Of a stretch of DNA of 64,000 nucleotides, positions 1-7,127 are shown piece after piece. Source of the stretch: Stieleria magnilauensis. GTDB lineage: Bacteria; Planctomycetota; Planctomycetia; Pirellulales; Pirellulaceae. Location: NCBI GenBank assembly GCA_007753675.1, contig CP036432.1, forward strand, positions 3,818,394 through 3,882,393, read 5' to 3'. Below the pieces are notes generated by a model. That model had not been told where the DNA came from, made no database searches, and worked only from the letters and a program-made list of their open reading frames with translations. Made by a program: the position numbers and the translations under genes. Each line of letters begins with the position of its first letter. Position 1 is the stretch's first letter.

Positions 1-960
1 CTGCGACGCCACCTCGGTTACAACAACGTGGTGGCAAAAATCAGCTGCTGGTTCGCCTGCGTCTGGAGCGTGATCGTCGCCTGCGGATTCGTTTACCTGA
101 TGTTCACCTCATCTGGTGGCGGTGATGCCGCCGCGGCCGAAGGCGGCGAAGTGGTGGCGCCCAAAACGGTTTGGGATTACCTTTGGTTGGCGCCCCTGTT
201 GATGTTGATCGGGTCGGCACCCTACCTGCTGCGTCTGCTGAAAACGTGGTGGGCGGCGTTTCGGATTCGTCGACACATGCGAGTCGGGAAACGGGAAATC
301 GGCACCACGCGCAAGCTGCTGCATTGGATTCCCACCAAAGAATTGGCCAGTCAACCGTTGCCGCGTTACGATCGGACTGACGACCGCTACGAATTGCTGA
401 ACAAGTTTCAGTCGGTGATCGATCGACTCGGCTATTCCGGCATGATCGTGCTGATGGACCGCGTCGACGAACCCCACATGACCGGGGGCAAGACCGAGTT
501 AATGCGTCTGTTTGTTTGGCCGCTGTTGGACAACAAGCTACTCAAGCATCCCGGGATCGGATTCAAATTGATGCTGCCCCAGGATTTGCACCGAGACATG
601 GAACGCGAGTCACGTGACTTCCATGAGCGCGCCCGACTGGACAAGCAAAATGTGATTCCGTCGTTTCAATGGACCGGCGAATCCCTCTATGATCTGGCGC
701 GGGCCCGGATGATGGCCTGTGCGGCGCCGGGGCAATCGCCCGAGCCGAAGGACCTGTTTGCGGATCTGGATTACGCACGGATCATCTCCGCATTCAACTC
801 ACTGCGCGTGCCCCGGCATCTGTTTCGATTCCTGTATCGGGTCTTGGTCGATCACTGCAATCGATACACCGACTCCAATCCCGAGTACAAGATTCGCTCG
901 GAGACGTTCGAAACCGTCCTGGCCGTCTACAGTCGTGAAGTCGACTCCAACACGCTGTGA
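1..960 (+). CDS. Putative P-loop NTPase-like membrane protein, 3' part only
   Basis: The frame is open from base 1, so the gene starts upstream and only about 319 C-terminal residues are visible. There is a hydrophobic segment near the left edge (about residues 15-35), a low-complexity GGGDAAAAEGGE stretch, a second hydrophobic segment, then a soluble domain. In the soluble domain MIVLMDRVDEP looks like a hydrophobic strand ending in acidic residues, i.e. a Walker-B-type signature. It is followed by TGGKTELMRLFVWPLLD and a helical tail. No Walker A is present in the visible part, so it should lie upstream. Family assignment (KAP/STAND-like NTPase) is inference; it could be another membrane-anchored hypothetical. 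Its stop overlaps the GTG start of the next gene by 3 bases (957-960), which suggests translational coupling. Confidence 0.6.
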   Translation: MRRHLGYNNVVAKISCWFACVWSVIVACGFVYLMFTSSGGGDAAAAEGGEVVAPKTVWDYLWLAPLLMLIGSAPYLLRLLKTWWAAFRIRRHMRVGKREIGTTRKLLHWIPTKELASQPLPRYDRTDDRYELLNKFQSVIDRLGYSGMIVLMDRVDEPHMTGGKTELMRLFVWPLLDNKLLKHPGIGFKLMLPQDLHRDMERESRDFHERARLDKQNVIPSFQWTGESLYDLARARMMACAAPGQSPEPKDLFADLDYARIISAFNSLRVPRHLFRFLYRVLVDHCNRYTDSNPEYKIRSETFETVLAVYSREVDSNTL

Positions 961-1730
961 GCGATCCAGTGCAGCGTCCGGTCCACGATCCGGCGCAAGG
1001 CTCGGGCGGACCGGCCGCGGCGACGTGGCAAAGCAAAGCCGCCATGATTGTGCCGCTGCTGGTGTTCTTTGTCTTGGCCGCAGCGATCGACACCAGCCCG
1101 GTCCGCGACGGCGACACCATCAACGCCCAGGCGTACTTGATTTCCGTCATCGCTCGGGTCGTGGCGATGTCGGCGATGATGCTTTGGTTCGGCAAAGAGA
1201 TCGTCCGCCAGTTTCCGTTGGCGATCGATCGCTGGGGATGGATCGTCGGCATCGTCGGCGCGGCGGTTTGGATCGGCGTCTGTTCGCTCGATCTGGAACG
1301 CCAACTCATCGAGGCCGTGGGACTATCGGACGATTGGTTGCCCCAACGCGAAGGGGTCAATCCGTTTGCGACGTATCAACCGGGATTCGAGCTGATCGGT
1401 TTTCTGATGGTGCGATTCACCTTGCTGGCGGTTTGCGTCCCGATCGCGGAAGAATTGTTTTTGCGTGGGTTTGTGATGCGGGCCTTCGAAGCGGAAAATT
1501 GGCCCGCACTGCCGCTGCACGAAATCGGCCGTAACGGTTTGATCGTCGGTACCGTCTACGGAATCGCGACACACCCGGCCGAGTTCATCGCCGCGGCGTT
1601 GTGGTTTTCGTTGGTCAGCTGGCTGATGGTGAAAACGGGAAAGTTTTGGAATTGTGTGATCGCACACGGTGTCACAAACTTGATCTTGGGCATCTATGTT
1701 TGCCTGACCGGCACCTGGCATCTTTGGTAG
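957..1730 (+). CDS. CPBP family intramembrane metalloprotease (CAAX protease-related)
   Basis: Predicted 257-residue polytopic membrane protein. The CPBP/Abi signature is clear: AEELFLRG gives EExxxR at residues 165-170, followed by ATHPAEF (His206) in the next helix and AHGVTN (His237, Asn241) in the last motif. In this family the Glu and His residues coordinate the catalytic metal and substrates are cleaved within or next to the membrane. The layout (N-terminal hydrophobic helices, a loop with a conserved region before EELFLRG) is like CAAX-protease-related proteins associated with exosortase systems, but no exosortase is visible here. The GTG start overlaps the upstream stop, and the stop at 1728-1730 abuts the methyltransferase start, so it sits in one transcription unit with them. 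Confidence 0.8.
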   Translation: MSDPVQRPVHDPAQGSGGPAAATWQSKAAMIVPLLVFFVLAAAIDTSPVRDGDTINAQAYLISVIARVVAMSAMMLWFGKEIVRQFPLAIDRWGWIVGIVGAAVWIGVCSLDLERQLIEAVGLSDDWLPQREGVNPFATYQPGFELIGFLMVRFTLLAVCVPIAEELFLRGFVMRAFEAENWPALPLHEIGRNGLIVGTVYGIATHPAEFIAAALWFSLVSWLMVKTGKFWNCVIAHGVTNLILGIYVCLTGTWHLW

Positions 1731-1741
1731 TGATCAACGCC

Positions 1742-2458
1742 ATGCACTTGAAGACCCGCGATCGCCAAGACGAATGGATGGACGAACCGGACATCGATTC
1801 GACCTTGCACGCCGATGCCTTGCGAGGCCTTTCGCGAGTCAATCGGCTCAGCGGCGCGGTGCGTTCGATTTGGAATCCGATTGCCGAGGTGGCGCGGAAG
1901 CGGACCGGGGGTCCGATTCGGGTGCTCGATGTCGCATCCGGCGGCGGTGACGTCGCCATCGGAATCAAGCAACTGGCCGATCGCAAAGGTTTGGCGATGG
2001 ACGTCGTCGGCTGCGACATCAGCCAGACCGCGGTGGAATTTGCCGGGGAAAACGCGAAACGCCGGAACGCGGACGTTACGTTTGTCCAGCAAGACGTGCT
2101 CGGCCAAAATTTGCCATCGGACTTCGACGTCGTCTATAGTTCATTGTTCCTCCATCACCTCGAATCGACCGATGTGGTTCGTCTGTTGGGTTCGATGCGG
2201 GCCGCGGCACGACACCGAGTGGTGATCAGTGACTTGTTGCGATCTCAGCTGGGCTACGTGTTGGCCAAGTGGGGCATACGGCTGCTGACGACCAGCAAGG
2301 TCTGTCACGTCGATGGTCCATTGAGCGTGCGCGCGGCGTTGACGATGCCGGAAGCGATCGAATTGGCATCGCAGGCCGGGTTGACGCCGGTTCGTATCCA
2401 GCGGAGATGGCCGGAGCGGTTTTTGATGGTTTACGACATTGAAGCCACCTCGCAATGA
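1742..2458 (+). CDS. Class I SAM-dependent methyltransferase
   Basis: About 238 residues. Motif I of the Rossmann-fold methyltransferases is VLDVASGGGD (residues 61-70), followed by VVGCDIS (acidic residue binding the SAM ribose), and the post-II motif region DVVYSSLFLHHLES typical of UbiE/Methyltransf_11 type small-molecule methyltransferases. I chose ATG 1742; a GTG at 1730 overlapping the upstream stop is an alternative that adds four residues. It is followed after 12 bases by a geranylgeranyl-reductase-like flavoprotein. A methyltransferase next to such an oxidoreductase is a known arrangement in isoprenoid, quinone or type III polyketide tailoring, but no synthase gene lies in the window, so the substrate is unknown. 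Confidence 0.85.
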   Translation: MHLKTRDRQDEWMDEPDIDSTLHADALRGLSRVNRLSGAVRSIWNPIAEVARKRTGGPIRVLDVASGGGDVAIGIKQLADRKGLAMDVVGCDISQTAVEFAGENAKRRNADVTFVQQDVLGQNLPSDFDVVYSSLFLHHLESTDVVRLLGSMRAAARHRVVISDLLRSQLGYVLAKWGIRLLTTSKVCHVDGPLSVRAALTMPEAIELASQAGLTPVRIQRRWPERFLMVYDIEATSQ

Positions 2459-2470
2459 TCCGACTTCGCA

Positions 2471-3706
2471 ATGATCCAAGAATTGGCCGCGACGACGACC
2501 CGACAGCAAGCGTCTCAAGAACGCTGGGACGCGGTGATCGTGGGCGCGGGGATCGCGGGATCGTTGGCCGCGCTGGGGCTGGCCCGGCTAGGCCGTAAGG
2601 TCTTGCTGATCGAGCGGACGACGTTTCCACGTCACAAGGTTTGCGGCGCCTGCCTCAACGGCGACGCCATCGCCGGACTTCGCGGCGCCGGGGTCTGGGA
2701 TCCGATCGAAGCACTCGGCGGGCATTGGCTGAGCCAATACAGCATTCGCAGCGGATTGAACCGGGCGAATTTAGAACTCCCCGGCGGACATGCGGTTTCA
2801 CGATTCGCGATGGACCGCGTGTTGGCCGAGTCCGCGATCGCTGCCGGCGCACAATTTTTAAGCGACACGGCGGTGACGATCGGCAGCGACCCTCCCGACA
2901 GTCCGACACGCTCACTGCATGACAACGACGGCCATCGCTATCATGCTTCCGTCTTGATCGCGGCCAACGGTTTGGCCAGCAAGCCGGCTTCGGGTGATCC
3001 CGACGACCGGCTGGTCGTACCGGCGGATTCACGCATCGGCTTGGGCGCCCATTGGACGCAATCGGACGACCCGCGAGGCCCGATGCACTTGTCCAGCGGA
3101 GTGATCTACATGGCGATCGCGGAAACCGGATACGTCGGCTTGGTGGTCACGGAGAATCAGGTGATCAATCTGGCCGCGGCAGTGGATCGGTCCGCGGTCC
3201 AAACATCCGGGCCGGCGGAGGTCTGTCTTCAAATCCTGCGCTCCTGTGGCTGGGATCTGACCAAACAGCTTCAAACGACGCATTTCCGAGGAACGCCCAC
3301 GCTGACGCGTCGCCGCAAGATCGCGGGGGGGCACCGGCTGTTCTATGTCGGTGATTCGTCCGGTTACGTCGAGCCGTTTACCGGTGAAGGCATGGCGTGG
3401 GCGATCCGCGCCGGGTTGGCGGTCGTGCCACGAGTCGATGCCGCAATCGACCGCTGGACGCCGGATCTTCCCCAGCGATGGACCGAGGACTTGAAACAGA
3501 CGTTGGGAAAACAGCAGTGGCGTTGCCGGATGATTTCCAGGTTGCTCCGCCACCCCGTGCTGGTGCGGCACACCGTCGGTGCCCTGTCTCGATTCCCGCG
3601 ATTTGGCCGATTTGCCGTCCAGCAGATCCATCGCGACCGTCGACAAGTGCTACAGGAGCTTCACTCCGAAGCGCGCCAGTCGGGGGCAAGTGGGGATGCT
3701 GCGTGA
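2471..3706 (+). CDS. FAD-dependent oxidoreductase, geranylgeranyl reductase family
   Basis: 411 residues. The N-terminal dinucleotide-binding motif is VIVGAGIAGSLAA (GxGxxG at 25-30), ending in LLIER, which places an acidic residue to bind the FAD ribose. FPRHKVCGACLNG (about 52-64) is the family signature of geranylgeranyl reductase / halogenase-like flavoproteins. YVGDSSGYVEPFTGEGMAWAI (from about 291) is the second FAD-binding motif (GD plus EPFTGEGM). Such enzymes reduce prenyl double bonds or oxidise lipophilic aromatic substrates. The gene follows the methyltransferase by 12 bases; the junction carries a short duplication of CGCAATGATCC at 2451-2461 and 2467-2477. It is probably the last large gene of this transcription unit. 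Confidence 0.88.
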   Translation: MIQELAATTTRQQASQERWDAVIVGAGIAGSLAALGLARLGRKVLLIERTTFPRHKVCGACLNGDAIAGLRGAGVWDPIEALGGHWLSQYSIRSGLNRANLELPGGHAVSRFAMDRVLAESAIAAGAQFLSDTAVTIGSDPPDSPTRSLHDNDGHRYHASVLIAANGLASKPASGDPDDRLVVPADSRIGLGAHWTQSDDPRGPMHLSSGVIYMAIAETGYVGLVVTENQVINLAAAVDRSAVQTSGPAEVCLQILRSCGWDLTKQLQTTHFRGTPTLTRRRKIAGGHRLFYVGDSSGYVEPFTGEGMAWAIRAGLAVVPRVDAAIDRWTPDLPQRWTEDLKQTLGKQQWRCRMISRLLRHPVLVRHTVGALSRFPRFGRFAVQQIHRDRRQVLQELHSEARQSGASGDAA

Positions 3707-3908
3707 GCCGCGGAACCTCTCGATTGGCTGGATTGCCGGCTCTTTTGGCCGTGCCCGGGCCCGCAGGCCATTTTCGGCTTGCCCGTGGTCGTGAATTTGC
3801 TAGGCTTTGGGGCTCGCAGTTGGCCGAGCCGAAGCGCCGGCCGAGACATCCATTCACAATTTTCTAACGGCCGATCAAGTCGGCGCAAACTTTTGGAGAA
3901 CCGACTAG

Positions 3909-3998
3909 GTGGGTACCAAGAAGACCGGTAAAGGGCGACGAAAAGTAGGACGAAAGAAACGACGCATGCGCAGCAAGATTCGGCATCGCAAGAAGTAG
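3909..3998 (+). CDS. 29-residue basic protein, AURKAIP1/COX24 (mS38)-like
   Basis: A 29-codon ORF starting GTG, preceded by TTTTGGAGAA (GGAG at 3895-3898, 10 bases upstream) and ending TAG. The peptide begins MGTKKTGKGRRKVGRKKRR and ends RSKIRHRKK; more than half of its residues are Lys or Arg. Size and pattern (KxxRRKxxRKKxRKxxxKxRxRRK) resemble the tiny AURKAIP1/COX24 domain proteins of bacteria, relatives of mitochondrial ribosomal protein mS38, which bind the small subunit near the decoding region. The role is inferred from that resemblance. A strong rho-independent-type hairpin follows at 4024, which supports a real transcribed gene. It is too short for standard gene callers and is easily missed. 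Confidence 0.7.
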   Translation: MGTKKTGKGRRKVGRKKRRMRSKIRHRKK

Positions 3999-4023
3999 AC
4001 GCCTGCGGTGATGACAAGTGAAC

Positions 4024-4053
4024 AAACGGCTTCGACCGCCATCGGGGCCGTTT
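4024..4053 (+). terminator. Rho-independent terminator after the small basic gene
   Basis: AAACGGC (4024-4030) pairs with GCCGTTT (4047-4053), and the stem runs into a T-rich stretch (TTTTTT). It lies 25 bases after the stop of the 29-residue gene, in the correct orientation. Confidence 0.7.
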
Positions 4054-4071
4054 TTTCGTGCGCGGTCGGGT

Positions 4072-4099
4072 GGTTTCAGGTTTCAGGTTTCAGGTTTCA
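4072..4099. repeat. Four tandem copies of GGTTTCA
   Basis: The heptamer GGTTTCA is repeated four times without interruption just after the terminator. A simple-sequence tract; no function can be read from it. Confidence 0.85.
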
Positions 4100-4502
4100 G
4101 ATCGCTCCCACTGGGAGAGTTCAGCGTAGCAAAGAGAGGGTTTTCTCTGCTCGGAGGGACGCGACTCTGACCGGCGAAGTGAACACCGCGATTGACCGTT
4201 CGACCTCCCCTCGCTTCGCTCGACCGGCCTGCCGGAAGGGTGGCTTCACATTTTGCGACACATGTAGACCCCCACGGGCTTGGTCGTAGTCGGCCCGGCT
4301 GGCCCTTCCCGGCTGTGATCGGTTTGACTTCAGTTGGGCGTCGGACGCTGCAACTCCCAACCGGTCTTGACTGATTCCTCGCCCAACCTCGTCTCGACCG
4401 GGTGATTGGCGATCTTGTAGGATGCGCGTTGTCGGCGTCGCGATTGCTCGAATCGCGACGCGTCCTTTTTTCCCTTAGTTACAAGAGACTGGTTCTACCC
4501 GG
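4100..4502. other. Intergenic, no gene recognised
   Basis: About 400 bases upstream of the rhomboid gene. Short ORFs here overlap on both strands and have no plausible composition, motif or ribosome binding site. The promoter of the rhomboid gene should lie at the right end, but I cannot point to convincing -35/-10 boxes. Confidence 0.5.
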
Positions 4503-5420
4503 ATGGGATTGTACGAACGTGATTACGGCCGCGAGGATGAATCGCCCTGGGATCGGCACATGCGATCACAATCCCAGATGCCCAAGAGCATGACGATCAT
4601 CTTGGTGATCATCACCGTGGCGGTCTTTCTGGTCGACGTGTTCACGGCCAAAACGGTCGGGCAAGGCGAAACGGTCAGCCGGTTGATGCCCTGGTTCGGC
4701 TGCTGGAAACAAACGCTGTTGCAGCCCTGGATGTGGCACCAGTTCCTGTCCTACGGGTTTCTGCACTCGTTGGAGACGCCGTTTCATGTCGGCTTCAACA
4801 TGTTCGGTCTGTTCATCTTCGGCCGGTCGGTCGAAGAGCGGATGGGACGCTACGAGTTTCTGCGGGTTTATCTGGTTTCGATGTTTCTCGGCGGTATTGC
4901 GGGCTGCCTGACGTACTGGGTGATGGGCGTACCATCGGGCGTGGTGATCGGTGCCAGCGGCGCGGTCAGCGCCGTGACGATCCTGTTCGCCTGCTACTAC
5001 CCCCACGCGAACATCCTGTTGATGTTTATTTTTCCCGTCAAAGCTTGGGTGGTCGCCGTTTTCTTTGTGATCAGCAACTTGTTCGGTTCATTGTCGATGC
5101 TGTCCGGGCCGGCGGGCCAGGACAGCGGTGGGACGGCCTTCACCGTCCACCTGGCCGGAATCGCATTTGCCTTGGCCTATCACTACCAACGCTGGAATCT
5201 GAGCTGGCTGGACGTTTCCAAGCACCGAAATCGCGTGGGCCGATCGGTCAAACGAACCAAGTTAAAACTGCACGACCCCGACGCCAAACTGCGGCGGGAA
5301 GAAGACGACGTGGACCGAATCCTGGCCAAGATCCACGCTTCCGGTGAAGCCAGCCTGACGCGGGCCGAGCGACGGACCCTGGAACGACACAGTCGCCGGA
5401 AACGCGAGAGCCGCAAGTGA
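4503..5420 (+). CDS. Rhomboid family intramembrane serine protease
   Basis: 305 residues with six or so hydrophobic segments. WHQFLSYGFLHSLETPFHVGFNMFGLFIFG corresponds to the rhomboid L1 loop and the helix-2 HxxxN region. VVIGASGAVSA contains the GxSG catalytic motif with Ser152, and HLAGIAFALAYHY supplies the catalytic His216. The C-terminal 70 residues are a charged cytoplasmic tail (KLRREEDDVDRILAKIHASGEASLTRAERRTLERH) similar to the tail seen in many bacterial rhomboids. Family knowledge: these enzymes cleave membrane proteins within or near transmembrane helices; the substrate here is unknown. It is monocistronic, with gaps of about 500 and 117 bases on either side. Confidence 0.9.
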   Translation: MGLYERDYGREDESPWDRHMRSQSQMPKSMTIILVIITVAVFLVDVFTAKTVGQGETVSRLMPWFGCWKQTLLQPWMWHQFLSYGFLHSLETPFHVGFNMFGLFIFGRSVEERMGRYEFLRVYLVSMFLGGIAGCLTYWVMGVPSGVVIGASGAVSAVTILFACYYPHANILLMFIFPVKAWVVAVFFVISNLFGSLSMLSGPAGQDSGGTAFTVHLAGIAFALAYHYQRWNLSWLDVSKHRNRVGRSVKRTKLKLHDPDAKLRREEDDVDRILAKIHASGEASLTRAERRTLERHSRRKRESRK

Positions 5421-5537
5421 GACCGGTGCGTTGCCGTCGTTTGGTTTCACGATCGGGTCAGGATCTGTCCTGGCGAGATTGATCATGCAGGACGAGTTCC
5501 TGAGCTACACACCACCACGTCACCATGAGGGTTCCCG

Positions 5538-6179
5538 ATGAGTTCACCACCCGTTTCGTTCAGGCTCGCTCGTTCCACTCGCACACGCTCAGGCGTGGCA
5601 CTCGTCGCACTGCTGGGCGGCCTGTTGGGTGGCCTGCTGGTTGCTTCGCCGCTGTCAGCGGCAGACGCTGACAAACCAATTGCCGTCGGTGACAAGGCGC
5701 CTGATTTCGAATTGCCGGTCCAAGGCAAAAACGGATTCGTGACGCTCTCGCAGCTCAACGAGCAGGGTCCCGTGGTGGTCGTCGTTCTGCGGGGTTATCC
5801 GGGGTACCAGTGTTCGATCTGCAAGCGACAGGTCGGCAACATCATCAATCGAGCCAAGGCACTCGCCGCAGCGTTGGGCGATCAACCGAATCGTGTGCTA
5901 CTGGTTTATCCCGGCAACGAATCCAGCGCCGAACTGGATCGACTGGCCACACAATTCATCGGTGGACGCAGGATGCCCGATCCGCTGGTGATGGTCTGCG
6001 ACCCGGGGATGGAGATGGTCAAATCGTGGGGGCTTCGCTGGGACACACCTCGCGAGACCGCCTATCCGGCGGCGTACGTGATCGGTGCGGGACGCCGCGT
6101 CGAGTGGGCCAAGGTCAGCGATTCACACGCCGGTCGCGCCTCGGTCGATGACATCTTGAAGGCGCTCAAGAACCTGTAG
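5538..6179 (+). CDS. Exported AhpC/TSA (peroxiredoxin-like) thioredoxin-fold protein
   Basis: 213 residues. The N-terminus has basic residues, then the hydrophobic stretch GVALVALLGGLLGGLLVASPLSAA, an export signal likely cleaved after SAA/ADA. The mature part opens with VGDKAPDFELPVQGKNGFVTLSQL, the standard AhpC/TSA N-terminal strand, followed by VVVVVLRGYPGYQCSICKRQ with a CxxC pair (Cys92, Cys95). RGYPGYQCSICKRQ rather than the PxxxTxxC of true peroxiredoxins makes this a redoxin-domain protein with thioredoxin-type cysteines. It probably acts as a periplasmic thiol reductase or oxidant sensor. It stands alone between the rhomboid gene and the sugar-nucleotide pair. Confidence 0.82.
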   Translation: MSSPPVSFRLARSTRTRSGVALVALLGGLLGGLLVASPLSAADADKPIAVGDKAPDFELPVQGKNGFVTLSQLNEQGPVVVVVLRGYPGYQCSICKRQVGNIINRAKALAAALGDQPNRVLLVYPGNESSAELDRLATQFIGGRRMPDPLVMVCDPGMEMVKSWGLRWDTPRETAYPAAYVIGAGRRVEWAKVSDSHAGRASVDDILKALKNL

Positions 6180-6257
6180 TGCTCCGTCAACATTTAGATT
6201 GACGGTGCCGCTCGTGTTTGTCATTTCCCGTTCCCTTCCAATTATCCGGCGACCGCC

Positions 6258-7127
6258 ATGCAGGTTCGAAAAGCAGTCATCACAGCTGCGGCCCCCAACC
6301 AGAATCGTATTCCAACCCAGCAACTGGTTGACTGCCAGGGGAAAGACAAATCCGCGTTGCAGCTGATCCTTGAAGAGGTCCTGTCCTGCGGCGTCGAAGA
6401 GATCTGTCTGGTGATCCGGCCGGGCGATCAACGGTCCTTTGAACAGGCCGCCGGTGATCTGGTCGGCAGTCTGCAATTTGTCGAACAACCCGAGCCGGTC
6501 GGATACGCCGACGCGATCTTGCGTGCCAAGGGGTTCGTCGCCGGAGAACCGTTTCTGCACTTGGTCGGCGATCACTTGTATTTGAGCGCGTCGAACCTCT
6601 CCTGTGCGAAGCAGTTGGTCAACGTGGCCTCGGAGTTTTCGTGTTCCGTCTCGGCCGTCCAGTCAACGCGTGAAAACAACCTGCCCTACTTCGGAATCGT
6701 CTCGGGCACCCGCGTGGCGCGAAAGGAGGGTGTTTTTGAAGTCCAACGGGTGGTGGAAAAACCGACTCCGACACGCGCGGAGCAAGAATTGGTCACGCCA
6801 GGACTTCGATCCGGTCACTACCTGGGCTTCTTCGGCATGCACGTGCTGACCAACGACGTCATCGCCGCGCTGGAACAAGTCGTCGCGGATCACTCGGTCA
6901 GCAAGCCGACGCTGTCCGATGCGCTGGACGTGCTCCGTTCGCGGCACAAGTACATGGCCTATGAAGTTCACGGGACGCGCTACAACTTGGGCATTCCCTA
7001 TGGGTTGCTGATCTCGCAATTGGCGATTGCACTCTCGGGACGCGATCGCGATCGAATCCTGACCGAGTTGGTGGACTTGCTGGCACAGCGCAATGCCGTC
7101 GCCGTCGACGGGGGACGGAACGCATGA
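6258..7127 (+). CDS. GalU-like sugar-phosphate nucleotidyltransferase, signature loop degenerate
   Basis: 289 residues with the overall plan of bacterial UTP-glucose-1-phosphate uridylyltransferases: an N-terminal strand (KAVITAAAP), the VEEICLVIRPGDQRSFEQAAGD helix/strand pair, VEQPEPVGYADAILRAKGFVAGEPFLHLVGDHLY with the metal-binding-type Asp105, and a Lys/Glu region around RVVEKPTPTRAEQE. The expected glycine-rich G-x-G-T-R-x-x-P loop at the N-terminus is replaced by AAAPNQNRIPTQQ, so catalysis is uncertain; it may be a regulatory or altered-specificity paralog. Its stop overlaps the start of the next gene as ATGA (7124-7127). Because that gene has a UDPGP-family domain and a sugar-kinase domain, the two probably act in one pathway. 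Confidence 0.75.
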   Translation: MQVRKAVITAAAPNQNRIPTQQLVDCQGKDKSALQLILEEVLSCGVEEICLVIRPGDQRSFEQAAGDLVGSLQFVEQPEPVGYADAILRAKGFVAGEPFLHLVGDHLYLSASNLSCAKQLVNVASEFSCSVSAVQSTRENNLPYFGIVSGTRVARKEGVFEVQRVVEKPTPTRAEQELVTPGLRSGHYLGFFGMHVLTNDVIAALEQVVADHSVSKPTLSDALDVLRSRHKYMAYEVHGTRYNLGIPYGLLISQLAIALSGRDRDRILTELVDLLAQRNAVAVDGGRNA

